The position numbers and the translations under genes were made by a program. DNA of 64,000 nucleotides, taken from positions 80,605,190-80,669,189 of the forward strand of contig CM075769.1 in NCBI GenBank assembly GCA_037974665.1. The letters run 5' to 3'. The notes beneath the pieces were generated by a model. That model saw only the letters and a program-made list of their open reading frames with translations. It was not told the DNA's origin and searched no databases. This document shows positions 48,635 through 58,872 of the stretch, in pieces. Source of the DNA: Ehretia macrophylla. Its lineage: Eukaryota; Streptophyta; Magnoliopsida; Boraginales; Ehretiaceae. Position 1 is the stretch's first letter, and each line of letters begins with the position of its first letter.

Positions 48635-49192
48635 GTCATGTTGAGGGCACAATTCCTTTATGTGTTAACTGTTTACAGTCCCAGCCTAGAGAAATGGACC
48701 ATTGAAAAGGCCCAATGGGCCTACCGACAACCCATCCGCTTCGACAATGCAGCATGCTTGCAAGACGTGATATCGACACGTTTTTGGGCACTCTGATATC
48801 CCGCGAGTCAGGTTGTCGTCCTTTTAACAGTTCGCGACGTACGATCCGGGATGGAAAAACAGAGCAAAAGAAGAAAAAATGGCCTGAAACTAATGAAAGC
48901 GTTCGATTTTGGGCTCCAAAAATGGGCGCAGCTAGCATGCTCACTGCCCCCGTCGTAGAGCTCTCAGAGAGCTTTGCATCGGTAAGCTGTGCGCCGTGTA
49001 ACTCCTTACGGATCAAAAGTAATGGGCACCGGAGCGACGGAGACCTGGTCACAAACCCTACGCCCTCGGTTGGCTGGCCCAGCCTCTACGTGAAATGAAG
49101 TTGTCTTGCCCAATTTTCCGTGGGATTCAGTAATAGAGATTTGGTGGATAAAGTATCTTGGCAACCCTAACTAGGGCAAAAAAAATTGAAAA

Positions 49193-49312
49193 GGGGGTGC
49201 AACACGCGGACTTCCCACGGGGTCACCCATCCTAGTACTACTCTCGCCCAAGCACGCTTAACTTCGGTGTTCTGATGGGATCCAGGGCATTAGTGTTGGT
49301 ATGATCGCACCT
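49193..49312 (-). rRNA. 5S rRNA gene copy M7
   Basis: Changes: G1A, G17A, A27C, C29T, T45A, C95G, T106G. Confidence 0.95.
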
Positions 49313-49869
49313 ATCTTGTTGAGTGCACAATTGATATATGTGTCAGCGGTTCACAGTCCTAGCCTAGAGAGATGGCCCATTCAAAAAGCCCAATGGGCTT
49401 AACGACTACTCATCCTCTTCAACATTGCAGCATCCTCGCAAGACGTGATACCGACACGTTGTAGGGCCCTCTGATGTCCCGCGAGTCAGGTTGTCGTCCT
49501 TTTAACAATTTACGACGTACGATCCGGGATGGAAAAACAGAGCAAAAGAAGAAAAGTGGCCTGAAACTGATGAAAACGTTCGATTTTGGGCTCCAAAAAT
49601 GGGCACAGCGAGTAAGCTGGCTGCCCCCGTCGTAGAGCTCTCAGAGAGCTTTGCAACGGTATGCTGTGCATCGCGTAACTCCTTACAGATCAAAAGTTAT
49701 GGGCAACGGAGCGACGGAGACCTGGTCAGAAACCCAACGCTCTTGGTTTACAGGCCCAATGTCTACAAGAAGCGAAGTTGTCTTGCCCAATGTTCCGTGG
49801 GATTCAATAATAGAGATTTGGTGGATAAAGTATCTTGGCAAGCCTAACCAGGGCAAAAAAAATTAAAAA

Positions 49870-49989
49870 GGGGGTGCAATACGAGGACTTCCCAGTGGGT
49901 CACCCATCCTAGTACTGCTCTCGCCCAAGCACGCTTAACTTCGGAGTTCTGAAGGAATCCGGTGCATTAGTGCTGGTATGATCGTAGCC
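49870..49989 (-). rRNA. 5S rRNA gene copy M8
   Basis: Changes: G3C, G5A, C34T, A37T, T73C, C94A, G110A. Confidence 0.94.
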
Positions 49990-50545
49990 GTCATGTTGAG
50001 GGCACAATTCCTTTATGTGTTAACTGTTCAGAGTCCTAGCTTAGAGAGATGGCCCATTCAAAAGGCCCAATGGGCTTAACGGCAACCCATCCGCTTCAAC
50101 AACGCAGCATGCTTGCAAGACTTGATATCGACACGTTTTAGGGCCCTCAGATGTCCCGCGAGTCAGGTTGTCGTCCTTTTAACAATTCCCGACGTACGAT
50201 CCGGGACGGAAAAACAGAGCAAAAGAATAAAAGTGGCTTGAAACTGATGAAAACATTCGATTTTGGGCTCCAAAAATGGGCACAGCGAGCATGCTGGCTG
50301 CCCGCGTCGTAGAGCTCTCAGAGAGCTTTGCAACGGAATGGTGTGCGCCGCGTAACTCCTTACGGATCAAAAGTTATGGGCACCGGAGCGACGGAGACCT
50401 GGTCACAAACCCTACGCCCTCGGTTTGCGGGCCCAACCTCTACGTGAAACGAAGTTGTCTTGCCCAATGTTCCGTGGGATTCAGTAATAGAGATTTTTTT
50501 GATAAAGTATCTTGGCGACCCTAACAAGGGCAAAAAAATTGAAAT

Positions 50546-50665
50546 GGGGGTGCAACACGAGGACTTCCCTGGGGGTCACCCATCCTAGTACTACTCTCAT
50601 CCAATCACGTTTAACTTCGGAGTTCTGATGGGAACCGGTGCATTTGTGCTGGTATGATCACACCC
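50546..50665 (-). rRNA. 5S rRNA gene copy M9
   Basis: Changes: C6T, T21A, A32T, G56A, C61A, G66A, C67T, T96A; A-box and intermediate element affected. Confidence 0.94.
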
Positions 50666-51220
50666 CTCATGTTGAGGGCACAATTCCTATATGTGTTAAC
50701 GGTTCACAGTCCCAGCCTAGAGAGATGGCCAATTCAAAAGGCCCAATGGGCTTAACGACAACCCGTCCACTTCAACAACGCAGCATCCTCGCAAGACGTT
50801 ATATCGACACATTGTAGGGCCCTCTGATGTCCCACAAATCAGGTTGTCGTCCTTTTAATAGTTCACAACGAATGATCCGGGACGAAAAAATAGAGCAAAA
50901 GAAGAAAAGTGGCCTGAAACTGATGAAAACATTCGATATTAGGCTCCAAAAAGGGCACAGCGAGCAAGCTGGCTGGCCCCGTCGTAGAGCTCTCAGAGAG
51001 CTTTGCAACGGTATACAGTGCGCCGCGTAACTCCTTACCGATCAAAAGTTATGGGCATCGGAGCGACGGAGACCAGGTCACAAACCCTATGCCCTCGGTT
51101 TGCGGGCCAGCCTCTACGTGAAGTGAAGTTGTCTGGCCCAATGTTCCTTGGGATTCAGTAATAGAGATTTAGTGGATAAAGTATCTTGGCAACCCTAACC
51201 AGGGCAAAAAAATTTGAAAA

Positions 51221-51340
51221 GGGGGTGCAACACGAGGACTTCCCAGGGGGTCACCCATCCTAGTACTACTCTCGTCCAACCACGCTTAACTTCAGAGTTC
51301 TGATGGGATCCGGTGCATTAGTGCTGGTATGATCACACCC
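51221..51340 (-). rRNA. 5S rRNA gene copy M10
   Basis: Changes: C6T, C47T, C61G, G66A. C61G is shared with M11, M12 and M15, a local family. Confidence 0.95.
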
Positions 51341-51896
51341 ATCATGTTGAGGGCTCAATTCCTATATGTGTTAACGGTTCACAGTCCCAGCCAAGAGAGT
51401 TGGTCCATTCAAAAGGCCCAATGGGCTTAACGACAACCCATCCGCTTCAACAACGCAACATCCTCGCAAAACGTTATATCGACACATTGTACGGCCCTCT
51501 GATGTCCCACGAGTCAGGTTGTCCTCCTTTTAACAGTTCACAACGTATGATCCGGGATGGAAAAACAGAGCAAAAGAAGAAAAGTGGCCTGAAACTGATG
51601 AAAACGTTCGATTTTGCATTCCAAAAAGGGCATAGCGAGCAAGCTGGCTGTCCCCGTCGTAGAGCTCTCAGAGAGCTTTGCAACGGTATGCTGTGCGCCG
51701 CGTAACTCCTTACGGATCAAAAGTTATGGGCACCGGAGCGACGTACACCTTGTCACAAACCCTACGCCCTCTATTTGCAGGCCCAGCCTCTACGTGAAGT
51801 GAAGTTGTCTGGCCCAATGTTCCTTGGGATTCAGTAATAGAGATTTGGTGGATAAAGTATCTTGGCAACCCTAACCAGGGCAAAAAAAATTGAAAT

Positions 51897-52016
51897 GGGT
51901 GTGCAACACGAGGACTTCCCAGGGGGTCACCCATCCTAGTACTACTCTCGCCCAACCACGCTTCACTTCGGAGTTCTGATGGGATCCGGTGTATTAGTGA
52001 TAGTATGATTGCACCC
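51897..52016 (-). rRNA. 5S rRNA gene copy M11
   Basis: Changes: G7A, C15T, G17T, G25A, T53G, C61G, C117A. Its upstream spacer is cut short by the deletion at about 52,050. Confidence 0.94.
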
Positions 52017-52262
52017 GTCATGTTGAGGGCACAATTTCTATATGTGTTAACGGTATGCTGTAAGCCGCGTAACTCCTTGCGGATCAAAAGTTATGGGCAC
52101 CGGAGCGACGGACACCTAGTCACAAACCTTACGCCCTCGATTTGCGGGCCAGCCTCTATGTGAAGTGAAGTTGTCTGGCCCAATGTTCCGTGGGATTTAG
52201 TAATAGTAATTTGGTGGATAAAGTATCTTGGCAACGCAAACCCGGGCAAAAAAAATTGAAAA

Positions 52263-52382
52263 AGGGGTGCAACACGAGGACTTCCCAGGGGGTCACCCAT
52301 CCTAGTACTACTCTCGCCCAACCACGCTTAACTTCGGAGTTCTGATGGGATCCAGTGCATTAGTGCTGGTATGATCGCACCC
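52263..52382 (-). rRNA. 5S rRNA gene copy M12
   Basis: Few changes: C29T, C61G and an extra A at the 3' end. Confidence 0.96.
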
Positions 52383-52938
52383 GTCATGTTGAGGGCACAA
52401 TTCCTTTATGTGTTAACTGTTCACAGTCCCAGCTTAGAGAGATGGCCCATTCAAAAGGCCCAATGGGCTTAACGACAACCCATCCGCTTCAACAACGCAG
52501 TATGCTTGCAAGACGTGATATCGACACGTTGTAGGGCCCTCTGATGTCCTGCGAGTTAGGTTGTCGACCTTTTAACAGTTCACGACGTACGATCCGGGAT
52601 GAAAAAATAGAGCAAAAGACGAAAAGTTGCCTGAAACTGATGAAAACGTTCGATTTTGGGCACCAAAAACGGGCACAACGAGCATGCTGGCTGCCCCCGT
52701 CGTAGAGCACTTAGAGAGCTTTGCAATGTTAAGCTGTGTGCCGCGTAACTCCTTACAGATCAAATGTTATGGGTACCGGAGCACGGAGACCTAGTCACAA
52801 ACCCTACACCCTCGGTTTGCGGGCCCAGCCTCTACGTGAAACGAAGTTGTCTTGCCCAATGTTCTGTGAGATTCAGTAATAGAGATTTGGTGGATAAAGT
52901 ATCTTGGGAACCCTAACTAGGGCAAAAAAAATTGAAAA

Positions 52939-53058
52939 GGGGGTGCAACACGAGGACTTCCCAGGGGGTCACCCATCCTAGTACTACTCTTACCCAAGCA
53001 CACTTAACTTCGAAGTGCTGATGCGATCCGGTGCATTAGTGCTGGTTTGATCGCACCC
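52939..53058 (-). rRNA. 5S rRNA gene copy M13
   Basis: Changes: T12A, C35G, A42C, C46T, C57T, C67T, G68A. Its downstream spacer matches that of M20. Confidence 0.95.
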
Positions 53059-53614
53059 GTCATGTTGAGGGCACAATTCTTTTATGTGTTAACTGTTCAC
53101 AGTCCTAGCCTAGAGAGATGGCCTATTCAAAAGGCCCAATGGGCTTAACGACAACCAATCCGCTTCAATAACGCAACATGCTTGCAAGACGTGATATCGA
53201 CACGTTGTAGGGCCCTCTGATGTCCCGCGAGTCAGGTTGTCGTCCTTTTAACAGTTCACGACGTACGATCCGGGACGGAAAAATATAGCAAATGAAGAAA
53301 AGTGGTCTCAAACTAATGAAAACGTTTGATTTTGTGCACCAAAAACGGGCAAAGCCAGCATGCTAGCTGCCCCCGTCGTAGAGCTCTCAAAGAGCTTTGT
53401 AATATTATGTTGTGCGCCGCGCAACTCCTTACGGATCAAAAGTTAAGGACACTGGAGCGACGGAGACCTGGTCACAAACCCTACGCCTTCGGTTTGCGGG
53501 CCCAGCCTCTACGTGAAACGAAATTGTCTTGCCCAATTTTTCGTGGGATTCAGTAATAGAGATTTGGTGGATAAAGTATCTTGGCAACCCTAACTAGGGC
53601 AAAAAAATTGAAAA

Positions 53615-53734
53615 GGGGGTGCAACACGAGGACTTCCCAGGGGGTCACCCATCCTTGAACTACTATCGCCCAAGCACGCTTAACTTCGGAGTTCTGATGG
53701 GATCCAGTGCATTAATGCTGGCATGATCGTACCC
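53615..53734 (-). rRNA. 5S rRNA gene copy M14
   Basis: Changes: G5A, A13G, C20T, C29T, G70T, A77T, T79A; the same set occurs in M19, 3,383 bp away. Confidence 0.95.
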
Positions 53735-54290
53735 GTCATGTTGAGGGCACAATTCCTATATGTGTTAACGGTTCACAGTCCCAGCCTAGAGAGATGGCCC
53801 ATTCAAAAGGCCCAATGGGCTTAACGACAACCCATCCACTTCAACAACGCAGCATCCTTGCAAGACGTTATATCGACACGTTGTAGGGCCCTCTAATGTC
53901 CCGCGAGTCAGGTTGTCGTCCTTTTAACAGTTCACAACGTATGATCCGGGACGAAAAAACAGAGCAAAAGAAGAAATGTGGCCTGAAACTAATGAAAATG
54001 TTCGATTTTGTGCTCCAAAAATAAGCACAGAGAACAAGATGGTTGCCCCCGTCGTAGAGCTCTCAGAGAGCTTTGCAACGGTATGCTGTGCGCTGCGTAA
54101 CTCCTTATGGATCAAAAGTTATGGGCACTCGAGCGACGGAGACCTGGTCACAAACCGAACGCCCTCGGTTTGCGGGCCAGCCTCTACGAGAAGTGAAGTT
54201 GTCTGGCCCAATGTTCCGTGGGATTCAGTAATAGAGATTTGGTGGATAAAGTATCTTGGCAACCCTAACCAGAGCAAAAAAAATTGAAAA

Positions 54291-54410
54291 AGGGGTGCAA
54301 CACGAGGACTTTCCAAGGGGTCACCTATCCTAGTACTGCTCTCACCCAACCACGCTTAACTTCGGAGTTCTAATGGGATCCGATGCATTAGTGCTGGTAT
54401 GATCGTACCC
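54291..54410 (-). rRNA. 5S rRNA gene copy M15
   Basis: Changes: G5A, C28T, C39T, C61G, C67T, T73C, G85A, C95T, G99A and a shifted 3' end. Confidence 0.94.
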
Positions 54411-54967
54411 GACATGTTGAGGGCACAGTTCCTATATGTGTCAACGGTTCATAGTCCCAGCCTAGAGAGATGGCCCATTCCAAAGGCCCAATGGGCTTAA
54501 CGACAATCCATCCACTTCAACAACGCAGCATCCTCGCAAGACGTTTTATCAACACATTGTAGGGCCCTCTGATGTCCTGCGAGTAAGGTTGTCGTCCTTT
54601 TAAAAGTTCACAACATATGATCCGGGACGAAAAAACAGAGCAAAAGAATAAAAGTGGCCTGAAACTAATGAAAACGTTCGATATTGGGATCCAAAAATAG
54701 GAACAGCGAGCAAGCTGGCTGCACCCATCGTAGAGCTCTAAGAGAGCTTTGCAACGGTATGCTGTGCGCCGCGTAACTCCTTACGGATCAAAAGTTATGG
54801 GCACCGGAGCGACGAGTGACCTGGACACAAACCCTACGCCCACGGTTTGCGGGCCATCCTTTACGTGAAGTGAAGTTGTCTGGCCTAATGTTCCATGGGA
54901 TTTAGAAATAGAGATTTGGTGGATAAAGTATCTTGGCAACCCTAACCAGGGCAAAAAAAATTGAAAA

Positions 54968-55087
54968 GGGGGTGCAACACGAGGACTTCCCAAGGGGTCA
55001 CCCATCCTAGTACTACTCTCGCCCAAGCACGCTTAACTTCGGAGTTCTGATGGGAACCGGTGCATTAGTGCTGGTATGATCGCACCC
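54968..55087 (-). rRNA. 5S rRNA gene copy M16 (near-consensus)
   Basis: Two changes only, A32T and C95T. Best candidate for an active gene in the reverse block. Confidence 0.97.
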
Positions 55088-55643
55088 GTCATGTTGAGGG
55101 CACAGTTCCTATATGTGTTAACGGTTCATATTCCCAGCCTAGAGAGATGGCCCATTCAAAAGGCCCAATGGGTTTAACGACAACCCATCCGCTTCAACAA
55201 CGCAGCATCCTCGCAAGACGTTATATCGACACATTGTAGGGCCTCTGATGTCCCCCGAGTCAGGTTGTCATCCTTTTAACAGTTCACAACATATGATCCG
55301 GGATGAAAAAACAGAGCAAAAGAATAAAAGTGGCCTGAAACTGATGAAAACATTCGATTTTGGGCTCCAAAAAAGAGCATAGTGAGCAAGCTGGCTGCCC
55401 CCGTCGTAGGGATCTCAGAGAGCTTTGCAACGGTATGCTATGCGCCGCGTAACTCCTTACGGATCAAAAGTTATGGGTACCGGAGCGACGGAGACTTGGT
55501 CACAAACCCTACGCCATTGGTTTGCGGGCCCAGCCTCTACGTGAAACAAAGTTGTCTTGCCCAATGTTCTGTGGGATTCAGTAATAGAGATTTGGTGGAT
55601 AAATTATCTTGGCAACCCTAACTAGGGCAAAAAAAATTGAAAA

Positions 55644-55763
55644 CGGGGTGCAACACGAGGACTTCCCAGGGGGTCACCCATCCTAGTACTACTCTCGCCC
55701 AAACACGCTTAACTTCGGAGTTCTGATGGGATCCGGTGCATTGGTGCTGGTATGATCGTACCC
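55644..55763 (-). rRNA. 5S rRNA gene copy M17
   Basis: Changes: G5A, T21C, C61T, C120G. Confidence 0.96.
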
Positions 55764-56320
55764 GTCATGTTGAGGGCACAATTCCTATATGTGTTAACTG
55801 TTCACAGTCCCAGCCTAGAGAGATGGCCCATTCAAAAAGCCCAATGGGCTAAACGACAACCCATTTGCTTTAACAATGCAGCATCCTTGCAAGACGTGAT
55901 ATTGACACGTTGTAGGGCCCTCTGATGTCCCACGAGTCAGGTTGTCGTCCTTTTAACAGTTCACGATGTACGATCCGGGATGGAAAAACAGAGCGAAAGA
56001 AGAAAAGTGGACTGAAACTGATGAAAACGTTCGATTTTGGGCTCCAAAAAGGGGCACAGCAAGCAAGTTGGCTGCCTCAGTCGTAGAGCTCTCAAAGAGC
56101 TTTGCAACGGTATGATGTGCGCTGCGTAACTTCTTACGGATCAAAACTTATGGGGACCGGAGCGACGAAGACCTGGTCACAAACCCTATGCCCTCGGTTT
56201 GCAGGCCCAGCCTCTACAAGAAGCGAAGTTGTCTTGCCCAATATTCCGTGGGATTCAGTAATAGAGATTTGGTGGATAAAGTATCTTGGCAACCCTAACC
56301 AGGGCAAAAAAAATTGAAAA

Positions 56321-56440
56321 TAGGGTGCAACATGAGGACTTCCTCGGGGGTCACCCATCCTAGTACTACTCTCGCCCAAGCACGCTTAACTTCGGAGTTC
56401 TGATGGGATCCGGTGCATTAGTGCTGGTATGATTGCGCTG
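56321..56440 (-). rRNA. 5S rRNA gene copy M18
   Basis: Changes: G1C, G2A, T4C, G7A, T96G, G97A, G108A, C119T, C120A. The start CAGCGC pairs poorly with the 3' end. Confidence 0.94.
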
Positions 56441-56997
56441 GTCATGTTGAGGGCACAATTCCTTTATGTGTTAAATGTTCAGAGTCCCAGCTTAGAGAGA
56501 TGGCCCATTCAAAAGGCCCAATGGGCTTAACGACAACCTATCCGCTTCAACAACGCAACATGCTTGCAAGACGTGATATCGACACGTTGTAGGGCCCTCT
56601 GATGTCCCGCGAGTTAGGTTGTTGACCTTTTAACAGTTCACGACGTACGATCCGGGGCGGAAAAACAGAGCAAAAGAAGAAAAGTGGCCCGAAACTGATG
56701 AAAACGTTCGATTTTGGGCTCCAAAAACGGGCACAGCAAGTATGCTAGCTGCCCCCGTCATAGAGCTCCCACAGAGCTTTGCAATATTACGCTGTGCGCC
56801 GCGTAACTCCTTACAGATCAAAAGTTATGGGCACCCGAGCGACGGAGACCTGGTCACAAACCTTACGCCCTCGGTTTGCGGGCCCAGCCTCTACCTGAAA
56901 CGAAGTTGTCTTGCCCAATGTTCCGTGGGATTCTGTAATAGAGATTTGGTGGATAAAGTATCTTGGCAACCCTAACTAGGGCAAAAAGAATTGAAAA

Positions 56998-57117
56998 TGG
57001 GGTGCAACACGAGGACTTCCCAGGGGGTCACCCATCCTTGAACTACTATCGCCCAAGCACGCTTAACTTCGGAGTTCTGATGGGATCCAGTGCATTAATG
57101 CTGGCATGATCGTACCC
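56998..57117 (-). rRNA. 5S rRNA gene copy M19
   Basis: Same changes as M14 (G5A, A13G, C20T, C29T, G70T, A77T, T79A), with C120A. The upstream spacer near 57,140 lacks AT from the TATA-like element. Confidence 0.95.
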
Positions 57118-57671
57118 GTCATGTTGAGGGCACAATTCCTATGTGTTAACGGTTCACAGTGCCAGCCTAGACAGATGGCCCATTGAACAGGCCCAATGGG
57201 CTTACCGCCACCCCATCCACTTCAGCACCGCAGCATTCTTGCCTGACGCTATCTCTACGGGTTGTAGGGCCCTGTAATGTCCCGCGAGTGAGGTTGTCGT
57301 CCTATTAACAGTTCACAACGTATGATCCGGGACGAAAAAACAGAGCAAAAGAATAAAAGTGTCCTGAAACTGATGAAAACGTTCGATTTTGGGCACCAAA
57401 AACGGGCACAACGAGCATGCTGGCTGCCCCCGTCGTAGAGCACTTAGAGAGCTTTGCAATGTTAAGCTGTGTGCCGCGTAACTCCTTACAGATCAAATGT
57501 TATGGGTACCGGAGCACGGAGACCTAGTCACAAACCCTACACCCTCGGTTTGCGGGCCCAGCCTCTACGTGAAACGAAGTTGTCTTGCCCAATGTTCTGT
57601 GTGATTCAGTATTAGAAATTTGGTGAATAAAGTATCTTGGCAACCGTAACTAGGGCAAAAAATATTGAAAA

Positions 57672-57791
57672 GGGGGTGCAACACGAGGACTTCCCAAGGG
57701 GTCACCCATCCTAGTACTACTCTCGCCCAAGCACGCTTAACTTCAAAGTTCTGATGGGATCCGGTGCATTAGTGCTGGTATGATCGCACCC
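57672..57791 (-). rRNA. 5S rRNA gene copy M20
   Basis: Changes: C46T, C47T, C95T. The upstream region carries a CACAGTT tandem duplication at about 57,830. Confidence 0.96.
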
Positions 57792-58355
57792 GTCATGTTG
57801 CGGGCACAATTCTTTTATTTGTTAACGGTTCACAGTTCACAGTCCTATCCTAGAGAGATGGCCGATTCAAAAGGCCCAATGGGCTTAACGACAACCCATC
57901 CGCTTCAACAACGCAGCATCCTCGTAAGACGTGATATGGACGCGTTGTAGGGTCCTCTAATGTCGCGCGAGTCAGGTTGTCGTCCTTTTAGCAGTTCACG
58001 ACGTACGATCCGGGATGGAAAAACAGAGCAAAAGAAGAAAAGTCGCCTGAAACTGATGAAAACGTTCGATTTTGGGCTCCAAAAAGGGGCATAGTGAGCA
58101 TGCTCGCTTCCCCCGTCGTAGAGCTCTCAAAGAGGTTTGCAATGTTATGATGTGTGCTGCGTAACTCCTTACGAATCAAAAGTTATGGGCACCACAGCGA
58201 CGGAGACCTGGTCACAAACCCTACGCCCTCGGTTTGCGGGCCCAGCCTCTACGTGAAACGAAGTTGTCTTGCCCAATGTTCCGTGGGATTCAGTAATAGA
58301 GATTTGGTGGATAAAGTATCTTGGCAACCCAAACCAAGGCAAAAAAAATTGAAAA

Positions 58356-58474
58356 GGGGTGCAACACGAGGACTTCCTAGGGGGTCACCCATCCTAGTAC
58401 TACTCTCGCCCAAGCATGCTTAACTTCGGAGTTCTGATGGGATCCGGTGCATTAGTGCTGGTATGATCGCACCT
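58356..58474 (-). rRNA. 5S rRNA gene copy M21 (last copy)
   Basis: 119 nt, with one C fewer at the 3' end; G1A, G58A, G97A. Last 5S gene before the retrotransposon. Confidence 0.96.
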
Positions 58475-58872
58475 GTCATGTTGAGGGCACAATTCCTTTA
58501 TGTGTTAACTGTTCACAGTCCCAGCCTAGAGAGATGGCCCATTCAAAAGGCCCAATGGGCTTAACGACAACCCATCCTCTTCAACAACGCAGCATCCTCG
58601 CAAGATGTGATATAAACACGTTGTAGGGCCCTCTGATGTCCCGCGAGTCAGGTTGTCGTCTTTTTAACAGTTCACGACGTATGATCCGGCACGGAAAAAC
58701 ATAGCAAAAGAAGAAAAGTGGCCTGAAATTGATGAAAACGTTTGATTTTGGGCTCCAAAAATGAGCATAGCAAGCAAGCTTGCTGCCCCCGTTGTAGATC
58801 TCTCAGAGAGCTTTGCAACGGTATGCTGTGCGCCGCGTAACTCCTTACGGATCAAAAGTTATAGGCGCCGGA
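58475..58872 (-). other. Partial 5S spacer cut by retrotransposon
   Basis: Upstream region of M21 and about 400 bp of spacer, ending at TTATAGGCGCCGGA. The spacer would normally continue with GCGACGGAGACC. The following bases are unrelated and begin with TG, marking the insertion site. Confidence 0.93.

Larger units (their letters stand above)
45074..58872 (-). repeat. 5S rDNA tandem array, reverse block (21 copies)
   Basis: The same 5S unit in opposite orientation, 21 gene copies (M1-M21), most units 674-678 bp. Exceptions: M6 is truncated (305-bp step from M5). The M11-M12 step is 366 bp through a spacer deletion. The M3-M4 step is 701 bp through an inverted insertion, and M20-M21 is 683 bp through a short CACAGTT duplication near 57,830. 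The block ends where an LTR retrotransposon begins, inside the upstream spacer of a gene that would lie beyond it. The spacers carry the same T-run, hairpins and promoter-like elements as the forward block, read on the other strand. Confidence 0.97.

Noticed and set aside
405-58855. More than a hundred short reading frames of 60-138 residues with similar proteins on both strands
   Set aside because: They recur at the same place in each 677-bp unit, overlap the 5S gene or its spacer, vary by frame between units and have no recognisable domains. They are by-products of a repeated non-coding sequence.
1-58872. 5S-bearing Cassandra-type TRIM retrotransposons instead of rDNA
   Set aside because: Genes are in regular 677-bp tandem order with pol III terminators and plant 5S upstream elements, and no primer-binding site, polypurine tract or target duplications flank the units.
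1-58872. 5S genes linked to 35S rDNA or histone genes
   Set aside because: Spacers contain no 18S, 5.8S, 25S or histone-like sequence.
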